From the NCBI GenBank assembly GCA_029624765.1, contig JARSSO010000063.1, positions 124,001 through 188,000 on the forward strand: a stretch of 64,000 nucleotides of DNA. Direction: 5' to 3'. Source of the stretch: Candidatus Contendibacter sp. (GTDB taxonomy: Bacteria; Pseudomonadota; Gammaproteobacteria; Competibacterales; Competibacteraceae). Shown here piece after piece: positions 27,016-37,062 of the stretch; position 1 is the first letter of the stretch; each line of letters begins with the position of its first letter. The translations under genes and the position numbers were made by a program. Under the pieces are notes generated by a model. That model had not been told where the DNA came from and did no database searches. It worked only from the letters and a program-made list of their open reading frames with translations.

Positions 27016-30000
27016 TCATTCTCTCTTTGCAATGGATTGCGCCGTCTTTGCCGACGAGGCAACGAAAGTAATGGTGAATTCGGTCCCCCCGCCGCGTTGC
27101 ACGCTGAGATCGCCCCGCAGTTGCCTGGCCAGGGTGGCGACGATGGTCAGGCCCAGCGTCTCCGTTTGGCGAAGATCGATGGCGGTGGGCAATCCCACCC
27201 CATTATCCCAAATCCGGAGCATGACGCGACCCTCCCCCAGCATCTTCAACTGGATGCCGATGATTCCGGCCCCGCCTTGGGGAAACGCGTACTTGAGCGC
27301 GTTGGTGATCAGTTCGTTGATGATCAACCCGCAGGGAACGGCGTGCTCGACGCTGATCGACAGCGGCTCGATATCGCTTTGCAAGGCGATGGCGCGGTTC
27401 GCGCTGGCGTAGGAGGCAAACAGGAAGTTGGCCAGGGTTTCCACGTACTCGGCCAGATCGATGCTCGCCAAATCCACGGCGCGATACAGGCGTTCGTGAA
27501 TCAGGGCCATCGAGCGCACCCGATCGCGGCTTTCGCGGAATTTTTCGCGGGTGGTCTGGTTCCCGATCACGTCGGCCTGTAAATCGAGCAAACTGGTGAT
27601 GATTTGCAGATTGTTCTTGACCCGGTGATGGATCTCCTTGAGCAAAACTTCCTTTTCCTGCAGGGAAGCCTTGATTTTTTCCTCGGCCGCCCTGCGTTCG
27701 CGGATGTCGCGAACGAACGCGCAATTGTATTCCGTGTCGCCGAAGCGCAAGTAATTGGCGGTAATTTCCACCGGGCACAGCTCGCCATTTTTCCTTTTGT
27801 GCAGAGTCTCGAAAGTCGTATGGCCGGCTTCCTTCAGAACCCGCCAGGTTGCCGGCCATTTTTGGGCTGGATACGCAGGGGAAATATCCGGCACACTCAA
27901 ACCGAGCAACTCGTCGCGCGAATAACCAAGAGATCGGCAGGCCGCTTCGTTGACATAATCGAAATGGCCGTCGGATCTTACGAAATAGATCTCCTCGGCG
28001 GATTGATCGACCACGAACTGAGTCAGTTGGAGCGCCTGTTCCGCGCGTCGGCGCTCGGCGATTTCCTGTTGCAGTTGCGCGTTGGTTGCCTCCAGGGCGG
28101 CGGTGCGCTCACCGACCAGCCTTTCCAGATGGTCGCGATAATTACTCAGTTCGATCTCGGCCTGCTTGTGTTCGGTGATATCGGTCATGGTGCCGATCAT
28201 CCGCAGCGGCCGGCCCGCTGCGTCATAAATGAGGGTTCCGATATCATGAACCCACCGAATCTCGCCATCCGCACGGATGATACGAAATTCAAGATTTAAA
28301 TCCTTACCGAATTCCACGCTTTCCCATGCCTTGGATTGCGCCCAGACGCGATCCTCTGGATGGATGGATTGCAACAGCTTCTCCAGCGAAAAGGGTAAAA
28401 ACTCCAAACCTCTCCCAAATATTTCCAAAATTTTCTTGGAAGCTACATTCCGATCATTTTGTAAATCCCATTCCCAAACCCCCGCGTTGGCGGCTCGCAA
28501 GGCCAGGTGTAGGCGGGCCTCACTCTCTTTCAGCTCCTCTTCGGCTTGCTTGCGCTGGGTGATGTCGATATTGATGCCGACCATCCGCTCCGGCTGCCCG
28601 GCGCTGTCGTAGAAGATTCTGGCGGTATCGCTGATCCAGCGGATCTCGCCATTCGGTCTGGCGATCCGATATTCCTTCTGGGCGGCCAGACCGTGCTTCC
28701 GGGCTAAATCTTCCTGTATCGACGCCAACACACGCTCCCGGTCATCGGGGTACAGCCGTTTCACCCAATCTTCGAAAATCGACTCCCGATCGGTGGGTTG
28801 CAATCCGAATAACTGGAACATCTCGGGCGACCAGGTGATGGCGTTGGTTTTGACGTTCCATTCCCACGCTCCGGCATTGGCCACTTCCAGCGCCAGATGC
28901 AGGCGGTTCTCGCTATCCCGCAGGGCGTCTTCCACCCGCTGGCGCTCGTCGATTTCAAGCCGCAATTGCTGATTGGTCAGGGCCAACTCGTTGGTGCGTT
29001 CATTGACCATCTCCTCCAGGTTTTCCCGGTAGCGGCGCAGTTCCGCCTCGGCCTGTTTGCGGTCGGTGATGTCGACAGCGAATCCGCCCAGCAAGGTCGG
29101 CTTTCCAGTCCGATGCAGTGGGAATTTGGTCGTTTCGAAGATGCGCGTTTCGCCGCTGGCCAGTGGCACCGATTCTTCTCGCCGCTGGAATCCCTCGGCC
29201 AAAGCCCGGCGGTCGTCGGCGATCATCACCGTCGCTACTTCGACTGGGAATATCTCGGACGCGGTTTTATTCAGCCAGCCCTCGCCGAAGAGTTGATGAA
29301 AATAACGATTGACGAACAGGGTGCGGGAATCATGATCCTTGATGAAAGTGACGGCGGGTAGGTTATCCATGAAGGTGGCGAAACGCTCTTCGCTCTCGCG
29401 CAGCGCGCTCTCGGCTTGCTTGCGGTCGGTGATGTCGATCTGGATACCATGCAATCCAATCGGCTCGCCGTGTTCGTCCAACCGAAACATGCCAATGCTG
29501 TTGATCCAGCGGATTCCGGTCGAAATTACGATACGGTATTCGATATTCAAATCCCGCCTATCCCGCAACGATTGTTTCACTTGCGCGTCGATCCGCGCGC
29601 GATCGTCGGGATGAACGTAACGCTGCCACAGGGCGTAGCTGGGCTGCACGTCTTGAGATTCCAGGCCGAGCAGCAGATAGTTCTCGTCCGACCAGACGAT
29701 TTCCTGGGTGCGCAGATCCCATTGCCAGGCCCCAGCCTTGGCGGCCTTGAGCGCCACGCTTATCAGATCCCTGCTGTCGCGCAACGCCGATTCGATCCGT
29801 TTGCGATCGGTGATGTCGTTGAAGATCGCCAGGATTTTGGCCCAGATGATGGAGCCGATCACTTCCACCACGCGCAACGAACCATCGCGGCAGACCACCT
29901 CGACATCGGTCAGCGCGATGTCGGTTCCGTTCCGCCTGGCGTCCTCCATTCCGGCGGTCCAGCGTTCCAGTATGCCTCGCCGGTAGGTCGGATCGGGATA

Positions 30001-31926
30001 GGCGCGCAAGAACCACTCATCGATACTGGGAATGTCCTCGCGCCGATAGCCGAACTGCTTGATGAACCGGGCGTTGAGATATTCGATGTTGCCCCGCGCG
30101 TCGGAAACACCCATCGCCACCGGCGACGCCTCGATCAGATGGCGGAATTGTGCCTCGCTCGCCCGCAACGCTTCCTCCGCTCGCTTGCGTTCGGTGATGT
30201 CGCGGATGATGGCCCACATGCCGGTGGGTTGACCCGCCGAATCCCGGATCAACACGGTTCTCAGCTCGATGGGAAAAACGGCGCCGTCCTTGCGGCGATA
30301 TTCCTTCTGGTAGATGTCGGAGTAGCCTCTGGGCAGGACTTGCCGCTCGATGATCTCCGCCTCGAAAGCGTGCCATTTTTCGGGAGTCAGGTCCTGGTAG
30401 GTCAAGCGAGAAAGCTCGTCCTCCGAATAGCCGAGCATCGTTTGATAGGCCACGTTGCATTCTTCGATATGGCCGGCCATGTCGACGCTGACGAAGGCGT
30501 CCCGGATGGTTTCGTACAGGCGGCGGTACTTGATCTCGCTTTGTTGCAAGGCATCCCGCGCCTGGTGCTGATCGGTAATGTCGATGGCGACCCCGCCGAT
30601 CAGGGATGAGGCCGCACTCGTTCGCATGGGAAATTTGATGGTCCGAAAGCGCCTTATTTCGCCGTCGGCTCTGGCCACCGCTTCCTCGAATTCCGACATC
30701 CCTTTCAGCGCTTTCTGATCGTTGGCGCGCAATGCGTGGTCAAGCTCCGCTGGGAACACTTCCGCCGGGTTCCTGTCAAGCCAATCCCTGGCATTGAAAT
30801 GGTCTTCAAGGTATTTGTTGACGTACACGAGCCGGGACTGGTCATCCTTGATGAACGCCGCGGCGGGCAGATGATCCATGAAGGCGGCGAATCGCTCCTC
30901 GCTCTCCCACAACGATTTTTCCATGCGCCAGCGCTGAACGGCGATGGCGTAGAGACCGGCCAGGCGCTCGATCAACGTCAAATCCTGCTCCGTGTAGTCG
31001 CGGTCCGCGTTGGCCACGGCGACCTGTCCCATCAGGGTTCCCTCGGCCAGGGCCGGGGCGCCGACGAAACGCTGGATCGGGATATGGCCGGGCGGCGTGC
31101 CGGACGAGCGCGGATCGGCGGCGGGCGCGTTGGTCAACAGCGATTGGTGGTGATCCAGCACCCAACCCCACAATCCAGCGAATTTATTGAAGACGACCGT
31201 TTTACCCTGGACCTGGCAGGCATCCCAAATGTCCCGGCTGAGCGTGGACGTCACCAGATAACCCGTCGCGGGGTCGATGTGGCCGACGAAGCCGTATGCA
31301 CTGCCCGTAAGACTTTTGGCGTGTTCCAGGACCAGGTAGGCCATGTCGTCGACCGACGTCCGCGCAAGCAGCGAGCGGGAAATCTCGGCCAGGGCGGCGT
31401 TGACGCGCGCTTCCCAGGCCAGTTCCTCTTGCGCCCTCTTTTGCTCGGTGATGTCACGGGCGACGGTGAACAGAAACTTGATCGCGCCGTGCCGTGCCCT
31501 GTGGACCAGCACAATCTGGGAAATCGGAATTTCCCGTCCCTCACGGGTCACCAGAGCTGTCTCACCGCGCCAGACGCCATCCCGCAACGTGGCGGGGATG
31601 GCCTCGTTGGAAATCAAGTCGCTCGCCCAGGGCGGATGCATGTCAGTGATCCGGAATTGACCGATGTCCGCCGTCTCGTCAATGCCCACCAACCGCCGTC
31701 CGGCGCGGTTGAGGTAACTCACGCGCCCATCGAGGTCCGCCACGCTGATAAAATCGGCGGCCTCGTCCAGCACGATACGCAGATCAACACGCTGCTGGGT
31801 GGCGGATTTTCGGGAAGTGATTTCATCACCGCCGGTTTTTTGCCTTAAGAGGGCTTCGAGCCGTTGATTATCGGCGCGCAATCGGGCGTTCTCGGCCTGA
31901 AGCTGGGTAATGAGATCGTCATCCAC
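27016..31926 (-). CDS. Multi-PAS/GAF sensor histidine kinase (HisKA_2 type)
   Basis: This very large soluble kinase (1636 residues) begins with a short coiled coil (MDDDLITQLQAENARLRADN). I count nine PAS domains at about 50-160, 340-455, 465-580, 590-710, 725-835, 845-955, 1005-1125, 1140-1255 and 1300-1410, with a GAF domain at 170-335. The catalytic end has HisKA_2 (LLKEIHHRVKNNLQ, His1433/1434) and HATPase (INELITNALKYAF, DNGVGLP). PAS 2 and PAS 6 are close relatives (FMDHLPAAAFIKDDQSR versus FMDNLPAVTFIKDHDSR), a sign of internal duplication. No transmembrane segment, so inputs are cytoplasmic (redox, ligand or light). It is co-transcribed with the hybrid kinase. Confidence 0.93.
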   Translation of the reverse strand: MDDDLITQLQAENARLRADNQRLEALLRQKTGGDEITSRKSATQQRVDLRIVLDEAADFISVADLDGRVSYLNRAGRRLVGIDETADIGQFRITDMHPPWASDLISNEAIPATLRDGVWRGETALVTREGREIPISQIVLVHRARHGAIKFLFTVARDITEQKRAQEELAWEARVNAALAEISRSLLARTSVDDMAYLVLEHAKSLTGSAYGFVGHIDPATGYLVTSTLSRDIWDACQVQGKTVVFNKFAGLWGWVLDHHQSLLTNAPAADPRSSGTPPGHIPIQRFVGAPALAEGTLMGQVAVANADRDYTEQDLTLIERLAGLYAIAVQRWRMEKSLWESEERFAAFMDHLPAAAFIKDDQSRLVYVNKYLEDHFNARDWLDRNPAEVFPAELDHALRANDQKALKGMSEFEEAVARADGEIRRFRTIKFPMRTSAASSLIGGVAIDITDQHQARDALQQSEIKYRRLYETIRDAFVSVDMAGHIEECNVAYQTMLGYSEDELSRLTYQDLTPEKWHAFEAEIIERQVLPRGYSDIYQKEYRRKDGAVFPIELRTVLIRDSAGQPTGMWAIIRDITERKRAEEALRASEAQFRHLIEASPVAMGVSDARGNIEYLNARFIKQFGYRREDIPSIDEWFLRAYPDPTYRRGILERWTAGMEDARRNGTDIALTDVEVVCRDGSLRVVEVIGSIIWAKILAIFNDITDRKRIESALRDSRDLISVALKAAKAGAWQWDLRTQEIVWSDENYLLLGLESQDVQPSYALWQRYVHPDDRARIDAQVKQSLRDRRDLNIEYRIVISTGIRWINSIGMFRLDEHGEPIGLHGIQIDITDRKQAESALRESEERFATFMDNLPAVTFIKDHDSRTLFVNRYFHQLFGEGWLNKTASEIFPVEVATVMIADDRRALAEGFQRREESVPLASGETRIFETTKFPLHRTGKPTLLGGFAVDITDRKQAEAELRRYRENLEEMVNERTNELALTNQQLRLEIDERQRVEDALRDSENRLHLALEVANAGAWEWNVKTNAITWSPEMFQLFGLQPTDRESIFEDWVKRLYPDDRERVLASIQEDLARKHGLAAQKEYRIARPNGEIRWISDTARIFYDSAGQPERMVGINIDITQRKQAEEELKESEARLHLALRAANAGVWEWDLQNDRNVASKKILEIFGRGLEFLPFSLEKLLQSIHPEDRVWAQSKAWESVEFGKDLNLEFRIIRADGEIRWVHDIGTLIYDAAGRPLRMIGTMTDITEHKQAEIELSNYRDHLERLVGERTAALEATNAQLQQEIAERRRAEQALQLTQFVVDQSAEEIYFVRSDGHFDYVNEAACRSLGYSRDELLGLSVPDISPAYPAQKWPATWRVLKEAGHTTFETLHKRKNGELCPVEITANYLRFGDTEYNCAFVRDIRERRAAEEKIKASLQEKEVLLKEIHHRVKNNLQIITSLLDLQADVIGNQTTREKFRESRDRVRSMALIHERLYRAVDLASIDLAEYVETLANFLFASYASANRAIALQSDIEPLSISVEHAVPCGLIINELITNALKYAFPQGGAGIIGIQLKMLGEGRVMLRIWDNGVGLPTAIDLRQTETLGLTIVATLARQLRGDLSVQRGGGTEFTITFVASSAKTAQSIAKRE

Positions 31927-31975
31927 GCTGCGAGCTCTTATCTAAAAAATTGAGTGGGTGAATACCCGTCGACGA

Positions 31976-33037
31976 CTAACCGGCGGGATCGAAGCCATAC
32001 GGCAGCGGCTCCAGCCGCAGCGCCGGACCTCCGATATCATTCAGGCACAGCGTTCCCCGTTCAGCGCATTCGATCAACGCCACGGCCAGCACGGCGTACC
32101 CGCCGTCGGGATGAGGGCAGGCGTCGGCCAGTTGCCCGGCGCTCTGGCTGGCGTCGGTTTGCGGCGAAAACAGCGGATCGCCGGGATGGGGCGGCGTCGG
32201 GCTGTCCACCCGCGCCAGAACCATTCGCCGCTTCAGCTTGCCCAGATAATGCGTGCGCGCCACGATCTCCTGCCCGGTGTAGCAACCCTTCTGAAAGCCG
32301 ATTCCGTCCAGCAGTTGCAGGTTGAGCATCTGCGGCACGAACGCTTCCACGGTTTCGGGATAGACGGCCGGCGTCCCCGCCAGGATGTCCAGCAAGCGCC
32401 ACGGCTCGGGACCGGTGAAAGTGACATCGGCGTCGATCCGGGTCCAAAGGGCCTGCATCGCCGCCAACGGGCCGTGCAATTCGAACCGCGGCGTCGAGCC
32501 GGGCAGGCGGATCACAGTGATGTCCCGCGAATCGGCCGGTGCGCGCACCACCGAGTTGGCCACCTGGGGAACCACGCCGAGTTGCTGCGTCAGCAAGAGG
32601 GCGGCGTTCGGCCCGGCGACACCGATTCGTGTCCAATCGTCGCTGGCGTCCTCCAGCCGGGCCTTCGCGCGCAACACATACCGGCGCAACCGGGTCAGCG
32701 TCGGTTCCACCAGGGCGCGCGGCAGCGCCAGATATAGAACCTCCTCGCGCCGGAACAGCCGCGGGCAGGCCAGCGCCCGGCCCTTGGGCGTGCAATACGC
32801 GCCGATCCGGCTGCGATTCGGGGTAACCTCCCGGACATCGCAGGTCAACTGCCCTTGCAGGAAGGAATCGGCGTCCGGGCCTTGCGCGCCGATCAGGCCC
32901 CGGCACGACAGATCGCTGCAAATGTCGCCCCGCAACGCCGCCCACCGTTCGACGTCCGGCCGGCCGAAATGCGCGACCCGGCCGCCTTCCAGGCAAGCGC
33001 CGAATCGGGTGAGAAAATCGTTCCACGCCACGTTCAT
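31976..33037 (-). CDS. ygfZ: YgfZ/GcvT-domain tetrahydrofolate-dependent Fe-S maturation factor
   Basis: YgfZ helps assemble or repair certain Fe-S enzymes using a folate. The 353-residue protein has the family's hallmark KGCYTGQEIVAR with the essential Cys, after a GcvT-like N-terminal fold (GPDADSFLQGQLTCDV). The ATG at 33037 was chosen because upstream sequence in this frame has no family similarity. It is divergent from the SDHAF4-like gene and sdh operon, whose SdhB carries three Fe-S clusters, so the placement is functionally sensible. Confidence 0.9.
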   Translation of the reverse strand: MNVAWNDFLTRFGACLEGGRVAHFGRPDVERWAALRGDICSDLSCRGLIGAQGPDADSFLQGQLTCDVREVTPNRSRIGAYCTPKGRALACPRLFRREEVLYLALPRALVEPTLTRLRRYVLRAKARLEDASDDWTRIGVAGPNAALLLTQQLGVVPQVANSVVRAPADSRDITVIRLPGSTPRFELHGPLAAMQALWTRIDADVTFTGPEPWRLLDILAGTPAVYPETVEAFVPQMLNLQLLDGIGFQKGCYTGQEIVARTHYLGKLKRRMVLARVDSPTPPHPGDPLFSPQTDASQSAGQLADACPHPDGGYAVLAVALIECAERGTLCLNDIGGPALRLEPLPYGFDPAG

Positions 33038-33265
33038 CTTCTTCGATGCTCGATATTTTCGATGCCCGACCAGCCGTTTGGTCCGACCGCCGCTTCGTTG
33101 CGTTCGCGGGCGGCGACCGGCATAATAAACCCTGCAAAATATGGCCGGAATACGCTTCGCGCCGCAAGGGCGCGATGTCCGGAGCCCGGTGGTCTCGTCG
33201 GCGGATGGGACCGGGACGACCCGCCGCCGCCACCCATGAACCCTAAGAATACTAAGGTGAGTTGC

Positions 33266-33436
33266 ATGAGCGAAAATCACCAGCCAACGCCGCCCTCCAC
33301 CCCGCCGGCCGTAACCCCCGACCCGCCCCCAGCCGCCACACCCTCCGAACGACCCAAGGAATACGGTGGCCCCAAGGGTCCGGAGCCGACCCGCTACGGC
33401 GACTGGGAAAAAGCCGGCCGCTGCATCGATTTTTAG
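33266..33436 (+). CDS. DUF1674 / SDHAF4-like succinate dehydrogenase assembly factor
   Basis: This 56-residue protein has a disordered Pro-rich N-terminus and a C-terminal signature, KEYGGPKGPEPTRYGDW followed by EKAGRCIDF. That is the conserved DUF1674 block of SDHAF4, which binds flavinylated SdhA and shields it before SdhB joins. AAGGTGAG stands six bases before the ATG at 33266; a longer start at 33236 is less well supported. It lies 165 bases upstream of sdhC on the same strand. The family is best known from mitochondria and alphaproteobacteria. Function is inferred from homology and position. Confidence 0.85.
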   Translation: MSENHQPTPPSTPPAVTPDPPPAATPSERPKEYGGPKGPEPTRYGDWEKAGRCIDF

Positions 33437-33601
33437 CGGGCCGTTCCGCTTCGCCGGTTCGTCGCGCCGAGGAACGCCAAACGCGGTTCCCGTCCTCCAT
33501 TCCCCGTCGTTGATCCGGAAATCCAACCGGCTTTCGGTTATTATTGCATCGCACCAATCACGCCCCGTCTTCCATTGCCACCGCATAACGAGGAGAAACA
33601 T

Positions 33602-33988
33602 ATGTCAGCCAAACAACGGCCCTTGTCGCCGTTCATGATCGGCCCCTACTACAAACCCCAAATGACTTCGATTCTGTCCATCACCCACCGCGCCACCGGC
33701 GCCGGCCTGGTGGTGGGTACTCTGCTGCTGGTGTACTGGCTGGCGGCCGCCGCCCAAGGCCCCGAGGCTTACGAACACGCCCAGAAGATATTAGGCTCGA
33801 TGCTGGGACAATTGTTCATGTTCCTGTGGACCTGGGCGCTGTTTTACCATCTGGCCAACGGCATCCGCCACCTGTTCTGGGACGCCGGTCGCGGCTTCGA
33901 GATGAAGGATGCCACCAAATCCGGCTGGTGGGTGGTGTGGTCCTCCATCATCCTGACCTTTCTGTGCTGGCTGATCGCCGCGCCCTGA
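33602..33988 (+). CDS. sdhC: Succinate dehydrogenase cytochrome b556 subunit
   Basis: SdhC is one of the two membrane anchors of complex II. The 128-residue protein has QMTSILSITHRATGAGL at the N-terminus, three transmembrane helices and FYHLANGIRHLFWD, which carries the haem-ligand His. GAGGAGAAA lies directly before the ATG at 33602. It starts the sdhCDAB operon; sdhD follows after 11 bases. Confidence 0.96.
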   Translation: MSAKQRPLSPFMIGPYYKPQMTSILSITHRATGAGLVVGTLLLVYWLAAAAQGPEAYEHAQKILGSMLGQLFMFLWTWALFYHLANGIRHLFWDAGRGFEMKDATKSGWWVVWSSIILTFLCWLIAAP

Positions 33989-33999
33989 GGAGAGACGTC

Positions 34000-34380
34000 A
34001 TGAGTATTCGCACCCCGCTCGCCCACGTTCGCGGCCTGGGCACCGCCAAAGACGGCACGCATCATTGGTGGATGCAACGCGTCACCTCCGTCGCCCTGGT
34101 GCCGCTGGTGCTGTGGTTCGCCTATTCGATGCTGTGCTATTCCCGCGCCGATTACGATACCTTGCAGTACTGGCTGAGCAAGCCGTTCAACGCCGGTTTG
34201 ATGGTGATGCTGCTGTGCGTGATGCTCTATCACGCCAAGCTGGGCATGCAAGTCATCTACGAGGATTACGTCCGGCCGGAATGGCTCATGCACACCCTGA
34301 TGCTGATCACCCAATTCGTCCTGTTCCTGCTGGGCGCCATTTCCATCGTCGCCGTGCTCAAGATCGCGCTAGCCGCCTGA
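34000..34380 (+). CDS. sdhD: Succinate dehydrogenase hydrophobic membrane anchor subunit
   Basis: The 126-residue protein is the second membrane anchor of complex II. It shows HHWWMQRVTSVALVPLVLWF, three helices and LYHAKLGMQVIYEDYV, with the second haem-ligand His and a Tyr near the quinone site. GAGGAGAGA precedes the ATG. It sits between sdhC and sdhA. Confidence 0.96.
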   Translation: MSIRTPLAHVRGLGTAKDGTHHWWMQRVTSVALVPLVLWFAYSMLCYSRADYDTLQYWLSKPFNAGLMVMLLCVMLYHAKLGMQVIYEDYVRPEWLMHTLMLITQFVLFLLGAISIVAVLKIALAA

Positions 34381-34406
34381 CGCCCATCACCGGAGGCTGA
34401 GGTTTC

Positions 34407-36197
34407 ATGTCCAACGCATACAAACTGATTCATCACAATTACGATGTGGTCGTGGTCGGCGCCGGCGGCGCGGGCTTGCGCGCCACCTTTGGCATGGCCC
34501 AGAAAGGGCTGAAGACGGCCTGCCTGACCAAAGTGTTTCCAACCCGCAGCCATACCGTGGCGGCCCAGGGCGGCATGTCGGCGGCGCTCGCCAACATGGG
34601 TCAGGACATGTGGCAATGGCACATGTACGACACCGTCAAAGGTTCCGACTGGCTGGGGGACCAGGACGCCATCGAATACATGTGCCGCGAGGCCGTCCCG
34701 GCGGTCATCGAACTGGAACATTACGGCGTCCCCTTCTCGCGCACCGGGGAAGGCAAGATTTATCAGCGGCCGTTCGGCGGCATGACCACCAACTACGGCG
34801 AGGGCATCGCCCAGCGCACCTGCGCCGCCGCCGACCGCACCGGCCACGCCATCCTGCACACGCTGTATCAGCAGGCGCTCAAGCACGACGCCGAGTTTTT
34901 CATCGAATACTTCGCGCTGGATCTGATCATGGACGACGCCGGCGCCTGTCGCGGCGTGGTGGCCTGGGATCTGGCCGACGGCACGCTGCATGTGTTCCGC
35001 GCTCACCAGACCGTGCTGGCGACCGGCGGCTACGGCCGCGCCTATTTCTCGGCCACCTCCGCCCACACCTGCACCGGCGACGGCAACGGCATGGTGCTGC
35101 GCGCCGGCCTGCCGTTGCAGGATATGGAGTTCACTCAGTTCCACCCGACCGGCATCTACGGCTCCGGCTGTCTGATGACCGAGGGCTGTCGCGGCGAGGG
35201 CGGTTATCTGACCAACTCCAATGGCGAGCGCTTCATGGAGCGCTACGCGCCCAACGCCAAGGACCTCGCGTCCCGCGACGTGGTCAGCCGCTCCATGACC
35301 ATCGAAATCCGCGAAGGGCGCGGCGTCGGCGAGCACAAGGACCATATCCATCTGCACCTGGAACACCTGGGCGCCGACGTCATCAACAAGCGATTGCCCG
35401 GCATCGCCGAGACCGCCCGCATCTTCGCCGGCGTGGACGTGACCAAGGAACCGGCGCCGGTGTTGCCGACCGTGCATTACAACATGGGCGGCATCCCGAC
35501 CAATTATCGCGGCGAGGTGGTGATCCTCAAGGACGGCAATCCCGATACCGTGATTCCCGGCCTGATGGCCATCGGCGAAGCGGCCTGCGTATCGGTGCAC
35601 GGCGCCAACCGCCTGGGCTCCAACTCGCTGCTCGACATCGTGGTGTTCGGCCGCGCCGCCGCCATCCGTTGCGCCGAGTTGATCCAGCCCAACAGCCCGC
35701 ACGGCGCGCTGCCGCAAGCCTCGGTGGACCAGATCGTCGCTCGCTTCGACGGATTGCGTAATGCCAAGGGCGAGAACCCCACCGCCAGTTTGCGGATGCG
35801 GATGCAACGGACCATGCAGAACCACGCGGCGGTGTTCCGCACCGGCGATTCGATGGCCGAGGGCATCAAGCTGCTGGAGGAAGTCTATGCCGGTTTCGAG
35901 CATGTCGGGGTCAGCGACCGGGGCATGGTGTGGAATTCCGATCTGGTCGAGACGCTGGAACTGGACAACCTGTTGGGCTGCGCGATGGTGTCGATCAAGT
36001 CGGCGATCAACCGGCCCGAGAGCCGCGGCGCCCACGCCCGCGAGGACTACCCGGACCGCGACGACGACCACTGGATGAAACACACGCTGGCGTGGCTGAG
36101 TCCCAAGGGCGAGGTCACCATCGACTACCGTCCGGTTCACACCTATACCCTGACCAACGAGGTGGAGTACATTCCGCCCAAGAAGCGCACGTACTAA
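34407..36197 (+). CDS. sdhA: Succinate dehydrogenase flavoprotein subunit
   Basis: SdhA oxidises succinate to fumarate with covalent FAD. The 596-residue protein has the dinucleotide fold VVVVGAGGAGLRA, the flavinylation segment TRSHTVAAQGGMSAAL with its His, and the active-site region EFTQFHPTGIYG. The C-terminal Arg and His residues of the substrate site are in NMGGIPTNYRG and HGANRLGSNSLLD. A 26-base gap after sdhD contains GGAGG. A long open frame antisense to it is a codon-bias shadow. Confidence 0.97.
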   Translation: MSNAYKLIHHNYDVVVVGAGGAGLRATFGMAQKGLKTACLTKVFPTRSHTVAAQGGMSAALANMGQDMWQWHMYDTVKGSDWLGDQDAIEYMCREAVPAVIELEHYGVPFSRTGEGKIYQRPFGGMTTNYGEGIAQRTCAAADRTGHAILHTLYQQALKHDAEFFIEYFALDLIMDDAGACRGVVAWDLADGTLHVFRAHQTVLATGGYGRAYFSATSAHTCTGDGNGMVLRAGLPLQDMEFTQFHPTGIYGSGCLMTEGCRGEGGYLTNSNGERFMERYAPNAKDLASRDVVSRSMTIEIREGRGVGEHKDHIHLHLEHLGADVINKRLPGIAETARIFAGVDVTKEPAPVLPTVHYNMGGIPTNYRGEVVILKDGNPDTVIPGLMAIGEAACVSVHGANRLGSNSLLDIVVFGRAAAIRCAELIQPNSPHGALPQASVDQIVARFDGLRNAKGENPTASLRMRMQRTMQNHAAVFRTGDSMAEGIKLLEEVYAGFEHVGVSDRGMVWNSDLVETLELDNLLGCAMVSIKSAINRPESRGAHAREDYPDRDDDHWMKHTLAWLSPKGEVTIDYRPVHTYTLTNEVEYIPPKKRTY

Positions 36198-36209
36198 GGG
36201 GACGCTGCC

Positions 36210-36986
36210 ATGGCTCAATTCAAACTTCCGGCCAATTCCGTCATCGGCAAGGGCAAGACCTACTATGCCGGGGCGGGCGCCAAGAACGTCAAGCGCTTCC
36301 AGATTTACCGCTGGGACCCGGACAGCGGCGAAAACCCGCGCATGGACACCTACGAGGTCGATCTGGCCACCTGCGGCCCGATGGTGCTGGACGCCCTGCT
36401 CAAGATCAAGAACGAGGTCGATCCGACCCTGACCTTCCGCCGCTCCTGCCGCGAGGGGGTGTGTGGTTCCTGCGCGATGAACATCGACGGGATCAATACC
36501 CTGGCCTGTACCTACGCCATCGGCGACATCAAGGGCGAGGTCAAGATCTACCCGCTGCCGCACATGTCGGTGGTCAAGGATCTGGTGCCGGACCTGACCC
36601 ATTTTTACGCCCAGTACACCTCGATCAAACCGTGGCTGCAAACGATCACGCCGCCGCCGGAGCGGGAGCGGCTGCAATCCGAGGAAGACCGCGCCAAGCT
36701 GGACGGGCTGTACGAGTGCATCCTGTGCGCCTGCTGCTCCACCAGTTGCCCGAGCTACTGGTGGAACGGCGAACGCTACCTGGGTCCATCGATCCTGCTG
36801 CAAGCCTATCGCTGGATCGTGGACAGCCGCGACGAGTTCACCGGCGAGCGGCTGGACAATCTGGAAGACCCGTTCCGGCTGTATCGCTGCCACACCATCA
36901 TGAACTGCACCAAGACCTGCCCGAAGAGCCTGAATCCCGCGAAGGCCATCGCGGAAATCAAGAAGATGATGGTGGAACGGCGGTAA
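36210..36986 (+). CDS. sdhB: Succinate dehydrogenase iron-sulfur subunit
   Basis: SdhB passes electrons from FAD to quinone. The 258-residue protein has the 2Fe-2S ligands in SCREGVCGSCAMNIDG and a later Cys, and the 4Fe-4S and 3Fe-4S ligands in CILCACCSTSCPSYW and CHTIMNCTKTCPKSLNP. It is preceded by GGGGACG 12 bases after sdhA. A hairpin and sdhE follow. Confidence 0.97.
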   Translation: MAQFKLPANSVIGKGKTYYAGAGAKNVKRFQIYRWDPDSGENPRMDTYEVDLATCGPMVLDALLKIKNEVDPTLTFRRSCREGVCGSCAMNIDGINTLACTYAIGDIKGEVKIYPLPHMSVVKDLVPDLTHFYAQYTSIKPWLQTITPPPERERLQSEEDRAKLDGLYECILCACCSTSCPSYWWNGERYLGPSILLQAYRWIVDSRDEFTGERLDNLEDPFRLYRCHTIMNCTKTCPKSLNPAKAIAEIKKMMVERR

Positions 36987-37013
36987 GTCGTTACCTGCTC
37001 CCTCACCCCCAGC

Positions 37014-37044
37014 CCCTCTCCCGCTCGCGGGCGAGGGGTTTTGT
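37014..37044 (+). terminator. GC-rich hairpin with T-run between sdhB and sdhE
   Basis: CCCCTC (37014-37019) and GAGGGG (37033-37038) enclose an inner CCGC/GCGG stem and are followed by TTTTGTTTG. It looks like a rho-independent terminator or attenuator that would lower sdhE relative to sdhCDAB. The sequence resembles a dispersed intergenic element seen in many proteobacteria (CTCACCCCCAGCCCCTCTCC type). Confidence 0.6.
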
Positions 37045-37062
37045 TTGTAGGAGACGCGGATC

